Shown here piece by piece: positions 14,585 to 23,705 of a stretch of DNA of 64,000 nt. Origin of the DNA: JALZUE01 sp051251725. GTDB lineage: Bacteria; Pseudomonadota; Gammaproteobacteria; Enterobacterales; Alteromonadaceae. Positions within the stretch are counted from its first letter, which is position 1, and every line of letters begins with the position of its first letter. The stretch is from NCBI GenBank assembly GCA_051251725.1, contig JBPOFN010000002.1, forward strand, positions 124,001 through 188,000, in the 5' to 3' direction. Under the pieces are notes generated by a model. That model saw only the letters and a program-made list of their open reading frames with translations, was not told where the DNA came from and ran no database searches. The position numbers and the translations under genes were made by a program.

Positions 14585-14854
14585 TTAACGACGTAAACCT
14601 AATTTAGCGATTAACGCAGTATAACGTTCAGTGTTTTTACGCTTCAAGTAGTCTAATAACTTACGACGTTGGCTTACCATGCGTAATAAACCACGACGTG
14701 AGTGGTGATCATGGATGTGCTCTTTGAAGTGACCTTGCAAATGGTTGATTTGCGTAGTTAATAAAGCAACTTGAACTTCAGGAGAACCTGTGTCGCCTTC
14801 TTGTTGTGCGTATTCAGCAACGATAGCTGATTTTTGCTCTGCATTTAAAGACAT
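14585..14854 (-). CDS. rpsO: 30S ribosomal protein S15
   Basis: 89 residues from MSLNAEQKSA, the normal length and start of S15; an in-frame upstream extension to 103 residues is not typical and is rejected. The conserved GSPEVQVALLT, LQGHFKEHIHDHHSRRGLL and LLDYLKRK segments are present. S15 binds 16S rRNA helices 20-22 and nucleates the 30S platform. A 166-bp gap from truB probably holds its own promoter. pnp, the usual downstream neighbour, is missing. Confidence 0.97.
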   Translation of the reverse strand: MSLNAEQKSAIVAEYAQQEGDTGSPEVQVALLTTQINHLQGHFKEHIHDHHSRRGLLRMVSQRRKLLDYLKRKNTERYTALIAKLGLRR

Positions 14855-15020
14855 AATTAATACCTTAGTTAGTGTTTTGAAATCCCACCAAGCCAAACAC
14901 TAATTCAGCAAGGTGACAAAAGAGCGCGCATTTTATATAGCCACGCTAATAAAAGCAAGGAAAATAAGTATTTCAGTAACAATCGCTACTATTGCCCGTC
15001 ATATTTAATTCGCGCTGGGA

Positions 15021-15980
15021 TTACTTATTTAATTTAAGTAACTCTTCCTCTGGCACAATAATGCGTTTTGGTGCAACTAGGCCATTGTCGTCGACCTGAC
15101 CAACACCTAAAAATTCATTGGTATCGTCTTGATAAACTTGAACATAACCTTCTACTGGTGCGTTCGAGGCTTGTACCGGATTACCGTGACGTAAGAATTG
15201 CGTCGACATCGCATCAACCGTAACTGACGGGATTCCAACTAACGCGGTATTCATCGGCACTAATAATGGGTCTAAATAAACAGAAGGCGAAATATCTTCA
15301 GCTTTGGCTTTTTCTAACAAGCTTTCTAGCTGTTCGAAAGTCACCATTTTTTCACGAGGATATGAACCAACAGCAACACGGCGTAACATTGAAACATGCG
15401 CACCACAGCCTAATAACTCACCTAAGTCGTCTACAATTGTTCGTATATAAGTGCCTTTAGAAACATGGATTTCCATATCAATTTCATCACCTTCAAAACG
15501 TAAAACGTCGAGACGAAAAACAGTAATATCACGCGCTTCTCTTGGTACTTCAATACCTTCTCGGGCATATTTATATAAAGGCTGACCTTGATATTTTAAT
15601 GCAGAATACATTGAAGGTACTTGTTTGCTATTACCGCGAAAGGTATCTAACGCCTCAGCTAACTGCGCTGGTGAAATAGTCACGGGTTTCTCACTAACAA
15701 TATCACCGTCAGCATCACTAGTGGTGGTACGAATACCTAGCTTGGCAGTGACAATATAAGTTTTATCCGTATCAAGTAAGAACTGAGAAAACTTAGTACC
15801 TTCACCTAAACAAACCGGCAACATGCCCGTTGCTAAAGGATCAAGCGCACCGGTATGCCCTGCTTTTTGAGCAAAGTATAGGTGTTTAACTTTTTGTAGT
15901 GCTGAGTTTGATGATATTTCTAATGGCTTATCTAACAGTAAAATACCGTTAACTGGACGCCCTTTTCTACGTTTTGCCAT
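15021..15980 (-). CDS. truB: tRNA pseudouridine-55 synthase
   Basis: 319 residues, usual length. It converts U55 in the T-loop of elongator tRNAs to pseudouridine. The catalytic Asp47 lies in the family motif GALDPLATGMLP; GTYIRTI and the C-terminal PUA-like region (about 250-310) are also clear. It follows rbfA by 6 bp in the standard infB-rbfA-truB-rpsO order. Confidence 0.97.
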   Translation of the reverse strand: MAKRRKGRPVNGILLLDKPLEISSNSALQKVKHLYFAQKAGHTGALDPLATGMLPVCLGEGTKFSQFLLDTDKTYIVTAKLGIRTTTSDADGDIVSEKPVTISPAQLAEALDTFRGNSKQVPSMYSALKYQGQPLYKYAREGIEVPREARDITVFRLDVLRFEGDEIDMEIHVSKGTYIRTIVDDLGELLGCGAHVSMLRRVAVGSYPREKMVTFEQLESLLEKAKAEDISPSVYLDPLLVPMNTALVGIPSVTVDAMSTQFLRHGNPVQASNAPVEGYVQVYQDDTNEFLGVGQVDDNGLVAPKRIIVPEEELLKLNK

Positions 15981-15986
15981 TAACGC

Positions 15987-16397
15987 TTAATCCTCTGATT
16001 CTGTGCTATCAGTAGATTGTTCAGTTTTACCTGCACGTCTTTCATCATCAGCAACCGCTTGGTTAACAAGGTTAGTCATTTTAACCCCTTCAACCATAGA
16101 TTTATCATAGACAAAACGTAATTCAGGCATAATCCGCGCTTTAATACGTTTAGCTAATAAACTACGAATATAACCCGCTGCGTCATTTAATACTTTTGCT
16201 GATTCTTCCGCCGATTGTCCTTCTAAAGTGAAAAAGGTCACGAAGATTTTGGCATAGGCTAAATCACGCGTGATTTCTACTTCATTCACAGTCACCATAC
16301 CTAAACGCGGATCTTTTACTTCACGTTGGATGATCATTGCGATTTCTTTCTGTATTTCTTGAGCCACTCGATCTGTACGAGCATAATCTCGAGCCAT
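15987..16397 (-). CDS. rbfA: 30S ribosome-binding factor A
   Basis: 136 residues from MARDYARTDRVAQEI, the conserved N-terminus; twelve codons upstream are also open but atypical. It has the single KH-like domain of RbfA (VKDPRLGMVTVNEVE, RIMPELRFVYD), which helps mature the 5-prime end of 16S rRNA and aids cold adaptation. It is separated from infB by about 150 bp with a hairpin. Confidence 0.95.
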   Translation of the reverse strand: MARDYARTDRVAQEIQKEIAMIIQREVKDPRLGMVTVNEVEITRDLAYAKIFVTFFTLEGQSAEESAKVLNDAAGYIRSLLAKRIKARIMPELRFVYDKSMVEGVKMTNLVNQAVADDERRAGKTEQSTDSTESED

Positions 16398-16451
16398 AAT
16401 ATTGCTCCTAATATATTTGCGACTTCTTAACACTAATTCATTTATTGTTAA

Positions 16452-16477
16452 GAAGAAAATGGGGGCTAAGCCCCCAT
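16452..16477 (-). terminator. Hairpin between infB and rbfA
   Basis: A GC-rich perfect stem ATGGGGGC/GCCCCCAT with a three-base loop, followed on the minus strand by TTTTCTTCTT. It looks like an intra-operon terminator or mRNA processing/stability element that reduces rbfA-truB expression relative to infB. Confidence 0.65.
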
Positions 16478-16551
16478 TTATAAAATTTATATGTACTTAA
16501 CTTGTCGTTAAACAGCGACTTACCAGTTAATGATAAGTCGCAAAAATAACA

Positions 16552-19227
16552 TTACAAGGTGCGTTGTACTTCAACCGTTTCGAATACTTCGATTTGGTCA
16601 CCAACACGTACGTCATTGTAGTTCTTAACACCGATACCACATTCAGTACCGTTACGAACTTCTGGTACATCGTCTTTAAAGCGACGAAGTGATTCTAACT
16701 CACCTTCGTAAATTACAACGTTTTCACGAAGTACACGAATTGGCGCGCTACGTTTAATGATACCTTCAGTAACCATACAACCAGCGATAGCACCAATCTT
16801 AGGTGATTTAAACACGTCACGTACTTGTGCAAGACCAATGATTTCTTGTTTGAACTCAGGCGCAAGCATACCGCTCATCGCTTGTTTCACTTCATCAATC
16901 AAGGCGTAAATAACACTGTAGTAACGTAAATCAATCTTTTCAGATTCAATCACTTTACGCGCAGCAGCGTCAGCACGAACGTTAAAACCAACAACGATAG
17001 CGTTAGAAGCAGCAGCAAGAGAAGCATCAGTTTCAGTAATTCCACCAACACCAGAGCCGATGATTTTAACTTTAACTTCATCCGTTGATAATTTAGTTAA
17101 TGAATCAGAGATTGCTTCTAATGAACCTTGTACGTCAGATTTCAATACCACGTTTACTTCTGATACTTCACCCGTTGCCATTTCAGAGAACATATTCTCT
17201 AATTTAGATTTTTGTTGACGTGCTAGTTTAATATCACGGAATTTACCTTGGCGATATAACGCAACTTCACGTGCTTTCTTCTCGTCTTTAACAACCGTTG
17301 CTTCGTCACCTGATTGTGGTACACCACTTAAACCAAGGATTTCTACAGGGATTGATGGACCCGCTGTTTTAATATCACGACCTAATTCATCGCGCATCGC
17401 ACGAACACGACCGTACTCTAAACCACAAAGAACGATATCGCCTTGTCTCAAAGTACCTTCTTGGACAAGAACCGTGGCAACAGGACCACGACCTTTATCA
17501 AGTTTAGACTCAACAACAACACCATTTGCCATTTTATCAACTACTGCCGTTAATTCTAAAACTTCAGATTGTAATAAAATTGCGTCAAGTAGATTATCAA
17601 TACCTAAACCAGTTTTAGCTGATACTTCAACGAATTGAACGTCACCGCCCCATTCTTCAGAAAGAACATCGTGTTGTGATAATTCACTACGAACACGTTC
17701 AACATCAACGCCTTCTTTATCCATTTTGTTTACAGCAATAATAATCGGCGCTTCAGATGCTTTAGCATGCTGAATAGCTTCAACTGTTTGTGGCATTACA
17801 CCATCATCAGCAGCAACAACAATAACTACGATATCTGTCGCTTTGGCACCACGTGAACGCATTGCTGTAAACGCAGCATGTCCTGGCGTATCTAAGAAAG
17901 TGATCATACCATGACCCGTTTCTACGTGATAAGCACCAATATGCTGAGTAATACCACCCGCTTCACCTGACGCTACTTTCGCTTCACGAATGTAATCAAG
18001 TAACGATGTTTTACCATGATCTACGTGACCCATGATAGTTACGACTGGCGCACGAGTGATCTCTTCACCAGTATGCGCTCGGTCAGAAAGTACCGCTTCT
18101 TCAAGGGCATTTTCTTTCACAAGTACCACTTCACGCCCCATTTCTTCCGCAACTAATGCTGCAGTTTCTTGGTCAATCACTTGGTTAATAGTCGCCATAG
18201 CGCCCATTTTAAACATAACTTTTACAACTTCTGCGCCTTTAACTGACATTTTATTTGCCAATTCTGCCACAGAGATTGTTTCACCAATGCGTACTTCGTT
18301 GATTTTAGCTTCAACAGGTTTTTGGAAACCATGTTGTAAACTTTGTGGTGCTGATAAAGTCTGCTTACCGCGACCTTTACCTTTACCAAAACGAGCATTG
18401 CGATCAGGTGCTGGTTTTTTCTTCTTACGACGACGTCCGCTTTCGTCTTCTTTATCAACTTTATCTTCAGCTTCTTGCGCGTAAACAGAAGAAGTAACGT
18501 GCACAACATCATTTTCATGTTTTTTACGTTCTTCAGCTTCAGCTTTCCAACGTGCTTCGTTTTCTTCAGCGAGTTTCTTCGCTTCTTCGGCACTTTTTCT
18601 TGCTTCTTCTTCCGCTTTAGCCGTTGCTTCTTTTTCAGCAACTAAACGAATACGCTCAGATTCTTCTGCTGCAGCGCGCTCTTCAGGCGACTGATTAGCA
18701 CGAGCATCTTGAATTTCTTTTGCTTTTAAACGAGCCGCTTCTTTTGCTTTAGCATCAGCTTCAGCTTTTGCTTTAGCATCGGCTTCAGCTTTCACTTTTG
18801 CATCAGCTTCAGCTTTCGCTTTCGCTTCAACAGCCGCTTTTTCAGCTTCTTGCACTTGTGCTTGGGCAGCTAATTTTGCTTCTTCTTCCGCTTTTGCTGC
18901 TGCTTCTGCTAGTTGCTGCTCTTCAACATCACTACGTTTAACATAAGTACGTGTTTTACGTACTTCAACTTGTACTGATTTTGCTTTACTACCAGCACCT
19001 ACCGTTAATGTAGATTTTTTCTTGCGATTAAGTGTCATTTTACTAGGCTGCGCTGACGTATCATCGCCATGCTGCTTTTTCAAATGCTCAAGCAAGCTTT
19101 CTTTTTCTTGCTCGGTAACGGAATCGTCAGCCGTTTTCTTATAACCTGCATCAGATAATTGGTTCACCAAGCGTTCCACCGGTGTACCAATTTCTTTGGC
19201 AAGTTGTTCAACTGTTACTTCTGCCAT
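16552..19227 (-). CDS. infB: Translation initiation factor IF-2
   Basis: 891 residues, close to enterobacterial IF2. Order: IF2 N-terminal subdomain (MAEVTVEQLAKEIG), a long Ala/Lys/Glu-rich charged linker (about 100-300), then the GTPase core with P-loop GHVDHGKTSLLD near residue 400, switch-II DTPGHAAF, and NKMD, then the C1 and C2 domains binding fMet-tRNA. It delivers initiator tRNA to the 30S subunit. It follows nusA by 21 bp. Confidence 0.98.
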   Translation of the reverse strand: MAEVTVEQLAKEIGTPVERLVNQLSDAGYKKTADDSVTEQEKESLLEHLKKQHGDDTSAQPSKMTLNRKKKSTLTVGAGSKAKSVQVEVRKTRTYVKRSDVEEQQLAEAAAKAEEEAKLAAQAQVQEAEKAAVEAKAKAEADAKVKAEADAKAKAEADAKAKEAARLKAKEIQDARANQSPEERAAAEESERIRLVAEKEATAKAEEEARKSAEEAKKLAEENEARWKAEAEERKKHENDVVHVTSSVYAQEAEDKVDKEDESGRRRKKKKPAPDRNARFGKGKGRGKQTLSAPQSLQHGFQKPVEAKINEVRIGETISVAELANKMSVKGAEVVKVMFKMGAMATINQVIDQETAALVAEEMGREVVLVKENALEEAVLSDRAHTGEEITRAPVVTIMGHVDHGKTSLLDYIREAKVASGEAGGITQHIGAYHVETGHGMITFLDTPGHAAFTAMRSRGAKATDIVVIVVAADDGVMPQTVEAIQHAKASEAPIIIAVNKMDKEGVDVERVRSELSQHDVLSEEWGGDVQFVEVSAKTGLGIDNLLDAILLQSEVLELTAVVDKMANGVVVESKLDKGRGPVATVLVQEGTLRQGDIVLCGLEYGRVRAMRDELGRDIKTAGPSIPVEILGLSGVPQSGDEATVVKDEKKAREVALYRQGKFRDIKLARQQKSKLENMFSEMATGEVSEVNVVLKSDVQGSLEAISDSLTKLSTDEVKVKIIGSGVGGITETDASLAAASNAIVVGFNVRADAAARKVIESEKIDLRYYSVIYALIDEVKQAMSGMLAPEFKQEIIGLAQVRDVFKSPKIGAIAGCMVTEGIIKRSAPIRVLRENVVIYEGELESLRRFKDDVPEVRNGTECGIGVKNYNDVRVGDQIEVFETVEVQRTL

Positions 19228-19248
19228 CTATACTGTCTCCCGGCGTTT

Positions 19249-20742
19249 CTATTCTTCGTTAAACCAACAAATATTACGAGCAGCCATTATTAACTCACCC
19301 GCTTTGGTTTCATCTAATTCTTCAATATCTGCAAGGTCATCAATACCTTGCTCTGCTAAATCTTCTAAAGTACAAACACCTTTACTTGCTAATACGTAAG
19401 CTAAGTGTTTTTCTAGACCTGCAAGATTTAATAAGTCTGCTGCAGGCTCAGAACCTTCTAAAGTTTCTTCGCTTGCTAATGCTTGTGTCGTTAAAGCAGC
19501 TTTTGCACGTTCGCGTAGCTCTTCAACAATATCTTCATTCATGCCGTCAATATCTAACAATTCAGCAGCAGGAACATAGGCAATTTCTTCTAACGTGGCA
19601 AAGCCTTCTTCCGCTAATAACAAAGCAAAGTCTTCATCAATATCTAGCTTTTCAGTAAATAGATTTAATACTTTGTCGTTTTCAGCTTGATGTTTTTCGT
19701 TCATATCAGCAACTGTCATTACGTTTAATTCCCAGCCAGTTAATTGGCTAGCTAATCGTACGTTTTGACCACTACGGCCAATGGCCATCGCTAAGTTACC
19801 TTCTTCAACCGCAATATCCATAGTGCCTTTGTCTTCATCAACAATAATTGATGCTACTTCAGCTGGCGCCATTGCATTGATTACGTATTGTGCGGGGTTG
19901 TCATCATATAAAACGATATCAACACGCTCACCACCCAGTTCACTTGATACTGCTTGTACACGTGAACCACGCATACCAACACAAGCACCAACAGGATCAA
20001 TACGTTTGTCATTTGATTTAACTGAAATTTTAGCGCGTGAACCCGGATCACGAGCAGCACCTTTAATTTCTAGCATTTCTTCGCCAATTTCAGGTACTTC
20101 AACACGAAATAATTCAATTAACATTTCAGGTTTAGTACGAGAAACAAATAATTGTGCGCCACGAGCTTCTGGTTTAATCGCATATAATAAACCGCGAATA
20201 CGATCACCTGGACGGAAAATTTCACGAGGTAACATATCGTCACGGTAAATAATAGCTTCGGCATTATTACCTAAATCTAACAGTATGCTTTCACGGCTCG
20301 CTTTTTTTACCACACCAGTGATTAATTCACCGACTTGGTCTTGATAAGCGTCAACGATTAAGCCACGTTCTGCTTCACGAACTTTTTGTACAATTACTTG
20401 CTTCGCTGTTTGAGTGGTAATTCGGTCGAATTTTACTGATTCTATTTGTTCTTCAACATAATCACCTAAACCAAGTTCTGGCTCATCAAACTGTGCAGCT
20501 GAAATACTCATTTCAGCATAAGGGTTTTCTGCTACTGCATCATCTTCTACTACTAACCAACGACGAAAAGTATCAAACTCACCTGTTTTGCGATCGATTG
20601 TTACTCTAACGACGATATCGCCTTCATATTTTTTCTTAGTTGCGGTTTCAAGCGCTACTTCCATCGCTTCAAAAATGCTTTCACGAGGCAACGCCTTCTC
20701 ATTAGAGACGGCATCTACAACCAGTAATACTTCCTTAGTCAT
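19249..20742 (-). CDS. nusA: Transcription elongation/termination factor NusA
   Basis: 497 residues, normal gammaproteobacterial length. The N-terminal RNA-polymerase-binding domain is followed by S1 (about 135-200), two KH domains (GACVGMRGSRVQAV and AIGRSGQNVRLA) and two acidic C-terminal repeats (about 365-495) that bind the alpha C-terminal domain in E. coli. It modulates pausing, Rho-independent termination and antitermination. It lies 20 bp after rimP. Confidence 0.98.
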   Translation of the reverse strand: MTKEVLLVVDAVSNEKALPRESIFEAMEVALETATKKKYEGDIVVRVTIDRKTGEFDTFRRWLVVEDDAVAENPYAEMSISAAQFDEPELGLGDYVEEQIESVKFDRITTQTAKQVIVQKVREAERGLIVDAYQDQVGELITGVVKKASRESILLDLGNNAEAIIYRDDMLPREIFRPGDRIRGLLYAIKPEARGAQLFVSRTKPEMLIELFRVEVPEIGEEMLEIKGAARDPGSRAKISVKSNDKRIDPVGACVGMRGSRVQAVSSELGGERVDIVLYDDNPAQYVINAMAPAEVASIIVDEDKGTMDIAVEEGNLAMAIGRSGQNVRLASQLTGWELNVMTVADMNEKHQAENDKVLNLFTEKLDIDEDFALLLAEEGFATLEEIAYVPAAELLDIDGMNEDIVEELRERAKAALTTQALASEETLEGSEPAADLLNLAGLEKHLAYVLASKGVCTLEDLAEQGIDDLADIEELDETKAGELIMAARNICWFNEE

Positions 20743-20762
20743 GTACCTAGCCTTATTGTTGA

Positions 20763-21224
20763 TTAATCTTTAAAATTATAAACAAGGTTAGCCTTGTCTA
20801 TATTACTTATTACTAACGGATAAGCTTCACCATCAACATTGACGTAAAGCGTATCATTTTCAATTCGTTCTAAGATGCCTTTAAACTTTCTACGGCCATT
20901 TAATGGCACGCCAAGTTTTACATCTATTGTTTCACCAACAACCGCTTCGTAATGTGCTTTATCAAATAAAGGACGATCTAAGCCAGGTGATGAAACTTCG
21001 AGACTGTATTCTGAGCTGATTGGGTCTTCAACATCTAATATTGCACCAACCTGACGACTCACTTCTGCGCAGTCATCGACGTTGATACCATCAGCATGGT
21101 CAATAAATATACGTAAGACTGAATGTTTGCCTGCTCCGACAAATTCTATTCCCACTAATTCCTTACCGGTTTCTTCAACGGCAGGTCTTAACATGTCTGT
21201 TAATTGTTGTTCAAACTTAGCCAA
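20763..21224 (-). CDS. rimP: Ribosome maturation factor RimP
   Basis: 153 residues. The start is TTG (TTGGCTAAG) with GGAG seven bases upstream; no ATG fits the conserved N-terminus. It carries the RimP landmarks LVGIEFV, DGINVDDCAEVSRQV, DVEDPI, LEVSSPGLDRPL and a C-terminal SH3-like domain ending IDKANLVYNF. It assists 30S assembly around S19 and S12. It is the first gene of the operon, behind a structured leader. Confidence 0.97.
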   Translation of the reverse strand: MAKFEQQLTDMLRPAVEETGKELVGIEFVGAGKHSVLRIFIDHADGINVDDCAEVSRQVGAILDVEDPISSEYSLEVSSPGLDRPLFDKAHYEAVVGETIDVKLGVPLNGRRKFKGILERIENDTLYVNVDGEAYPLVISNIDKANLVYNFKD

Positions 21225-21241
21225 TCAAGTACTCCAAAAAC

Positions 21242-21262
21242 AAAAAAAGGGCATAAAGCCCA
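21242..21262 (-). terminator. Leader terminator adjacent to the rimP ribosome-binding site
   Basis: Minus strand GGGC-TTTAT-GCCC followed by seven T. It ends just before the GGAG of rimP, a placement typical of attenuators. Confidence 0.6.
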
Positions 21263-21304
21263 GCGAAATAACTGCTGTTTGTTCATAACGCGAATTGCTA
21301 TAAA

Positions 21305-21328
21305 CAAAAAAACCCCAATTTGGGGCCT
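21305..21328 (-). terminator. Leader terminator upstream of rimP
   Basis: Minus strand CCCC-AAATT-GGGG followed by seven T. Its 5-prime arm (CCCAAATT) is complementary to AATTTGGG in the loop of the preceding leader hairpin, allowing an alternative pairing. Confidence 0.6.
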
Positions 21329-21334
21329 ATTTCA

Positions 21335-21354
21335 CTGAACCCAAATTTGTTCAG
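21335..21354 (-). promoter_or_regulatory. Candidate anti-terminator hairpin in the rimP leader
   Basis: Stem CTGAAC/GTTCAG with a loop containing AATTTGGG, which can pair with the downstream terminator. Premature terminators before rimP are known from surveys of gammaproteobacterial attenuators (recalled, not checked). The remainder of the 21355-21671 gap holds AT-rich promoter sequence and an AAAACCT/AGGTTTT inverted repeat near 21543-21558; I see no tRNA. Confidence 0.45.
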
Positions 21355-21671
21355 CCATACCATAATATGCTCTGAACTATATACCGAGGGCAGCCATTTA
21401 ACTCATAAATCAGCTGTCAGTGTCACCTTGATATATGTAGACGGCGAAATTATATAGCTCAGCAGCCTTAACCGCAAGTGTAAATAAGTCAAAGTGGGTA
21501 AAAACTCAATTAAAACCTAAAAAGAAAGACTATACTCATTGTAAAACCTGAGGTTTTAACACAAACTATTAAAAATAGTGGGTTAGTATCTTGATTTTAT
21601 TCATGATATAAAGAACTTATCTGTTAATTGTGTCAATTAAACTCAAATATAAACAAAAATATAAACTTATT

Positions 21672-23552
21672 ATGTATACATATTCTCAACTGCTTGCTAG
21701 AAATACTCTCTTTGGATTAGCAATATTTATTATTGTTGCTGTCGCGACCGTGTTTAGTTTTGAAACCTTCGTTAATAAACAACAAAAAGCACATCAACAA
21801 AGCTTATCCGTTATTAGCCATAAAATTTTATTGCAAAACGACGTTAAAGCGTTAGCGCAACTTTTAAGAAAAATCACAGATTACCAATCCCTTAATATTG
21901 CAACAAGCAATGGCGAAAGCTTATATAACTATCAAAATGATGACGGTAACATTTTAACTAATCTTCTTAACCCTGCCCCTGAAAAGTTAACCCTTGATAA
22001 TATCACTATTCATTATCAACTAAGCACCGCAGCGATTGCTTCATTAATTATTAGCTTAGTCGCCAGCTTTTTTGGTTTTACCTTATTAGTGATATTTTTC
22101 TTATCACTGGTTAGTAAAAGACAATATCATCAATTATTTGCTAATATTTGTAGCTACATAAAAAATGAACTGACTGCCTTTACCGATGATACGCCGAAAC
22201 AGCAAGTACTCTCAAACTTTAATATCCCTGAGTTAAGAGAAGGGTTAGAGGGGATTAGAGCGATCATTGAAAAAGCGCAAATGGAATCCTCTTCTTTAAA
22301 AGAAGAAGCTTATATTGACCATTTAACGCATCTTGGCAATCGCAACGCTTTCATTCAATTCTTCCAAACAAAAATTACCCAAGGCGAAGAAATAAAATTT
22401 GGCGTGTTATTGATCAGTCGCTGCTCTGAACTGCAAACCATCAATCAAATTCATGGTTATAAAGAAGGTGACAATTATATTAATAAAGTCGCTGATATTA
22501 TGAAGAATGAATTAGTACGCTATAAAGGTGGCCAAATATTTCGCTTGAACAGCTCTGATTTCGCGACAATGATACCTAACGTCACGTTAAAAGAAGCTGA
22601 AAATTATGCGCAATCATTATCGAATATGTTTAATGATTATCAGCAAAGCTCTGATTTAGACTCTGTTGGTTACACCGGCTTAGTTTCATTTGACCAGAAA
22701 AAGCCGTTAGGTGAAATTTTAGCTTTAGCGGATACCGCAATTAGTGTTGCGCAAACGCAACAATTAAATGCCTGGTATTCACAAAGTGACTCGAGTTTAT
22801 TAAATAACTCAAGCGCGAACTATGGGAATCAAAATTGGCGTCAAGAAATAGAAAACGTGTTAGAAAACCAGCGCGTAAATATTGTTGTTCAGCCAATTCA
22901 AACCAATAAAGCCACCGGAAAAATGTATGGTGAGATCTTAGCAAGGTTCTTAAATTCAGATGATTCTATTTTACCAACGGCTTCTTTTATCGCCATGGCT
23001 GAAAAGCTTGATAAAATAGTCGCTGTTGATCGGATGATCATAGACTGTGTCATCAACGAAATTAGTGAGAAAAACCTTCAGTCAAGTCAATTTGGCGTCA
23101 ACATTAGTGCCCGCAGTATTCATGATGATCATTTTTTGATTTGGTTAGAAAGACGATTATTACGCGATCAAAATATTGCCAGCAAACTCGTTTTCGAAAT
23201 TACTGAAATGGGCTTACAGCAAAATATTAAAACCTCAAAACGTTTTATTGATATGGCACATCGCGTTGGCGCTAGAATTACCGTTGAACGTTTTGGTATT
23301 GGTTTAACCTCATTTAAATTCTTTAAAGAGTTGAAACCTGACTTTATTAAAATGGACAGCAGCTATACTCGCGATATTGATGAAGATAAAAACAATCAAT
23401 ATTTTATTCGAGTAATGGTGGATCTTGCTCATCGATTAAGTATTAATGTTTTGGCCGAATGTGTTGAAACTCAGGAAGAAAAACATACTTTAGAGCAACT
23501 TTTTGTCGATGGCTTCCAAGGTTATTATATTGGAAAGCCTGAACCAATCTAA
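21672..23552 (+). CDS. CsrD/MshH-like protein with degenerate GGDEF and EAL domains
   Basis: 626 residues from ATG; a GTG 14 codons earlier would give 640. Two membrane helices (about 10-30 and 115-145) flank a periplasmic region; then a GGDEF domain (about 210-370) and an EAL domain (about 385-626). The GGDEF site reads NSSDF (residues 293-297) and the EAL motif reads EIL near 421; the paired acidic residues of the EAL metal site are replaced (VERFG for DDFG). Both enzymes should be inactive. CsrD of E. coli (HRSDF/ELM, 646 residues) and Vibrio MshH have the same pattern; CsrD promotes RNase E decay of the CsrB/C RNAs. No MSHA or mre genes are adjacent. Confidence 0.75.
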   Translation: MYTYSQLLARNTLFGLAIFIIVAVATVFSFETFVNKQQKAHQQSLSVISHKILLQNDVKALAQLLRKITDYQSLNIATSNGESLYNYQNDDGNILTNLLNPAPEKLTLDNITIHYQLSTAAIASLIISLVASFFGFTLLVIFFLSLVSKRQYHQLFANICSYIKNELTAFTDDTPKQQVLSNFNIPELREGLEGIRAIIEKAQMESSSLKEEAYIDHLTHLGNRNAFIQFFQTKITQGEEIKFGVLLISRCSELQTINQIHGYKEGDNYINKVADIMKNELVRYKGGQIFRLNSSDFATMIPNVTLKEAENYAQSLSNMFNDYQQSSDLDSVGYTGLVSFDQKKPLGEILALADTAISVAQTQQLNAWYSQSDSSLLNNSSANYGNQNWRQEIENVLENQRVNIVVQPIQTNKATGKMYGEILARFLNSDDSILPTASFIAMAEKLDKIVAVDRMIIDCVINEISEKNLQSSQFGVNISARSIHDDHFLIWLERRLLRDQNIASKLVFEITEMGLQQNIKTSKRFIDMAHRVGARITVERFGIGLTSFKFFKELKPDFIKMDSSYTRDIDEDKNNQYFIRVMVDLAHRLSINVLAECVETQEEKHTLEQLFVDGFQGYYIGKPEPI

Positions 23553-23567
23553 CCTTTTCCATGTATC

Positions 23568-23594
23568 TGGGTGCAAGTACAAACTTTTTGCACC
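23568..23594 (+). terminator. Weak hairpin after the csrD-like gene
   Basis: Stem GGGTGCAA/TTGCACCC with an internal 11-base loop, 15 bp past the stop. No clean T-run follows, so it is only a candidate. Confidence 0.35.
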
Positions 23595-23705
23595 CTACTT
23601 GCCCAAACCTTCCTAGCTTTCATCTAAAACCTTACAATTCATCGGTTGTTAAATACTTAATAAACACGGATAATAGCGTCAATTTTATAAATATAACATG
23701 AGCAC

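Noticed and set aside
18222..18641. A 139-codon Lys-rich minus-strand ORF
   Set aside because: A frame shadow of the charged linker of infB.
21225..21671. A tRNA (metY or tRNA-Leu) before rimP as in E. coli
   Set aside because: I cannot fold an acceptor stem, anticodon and T-loop GTTCRA arm together in the leader on either strand.
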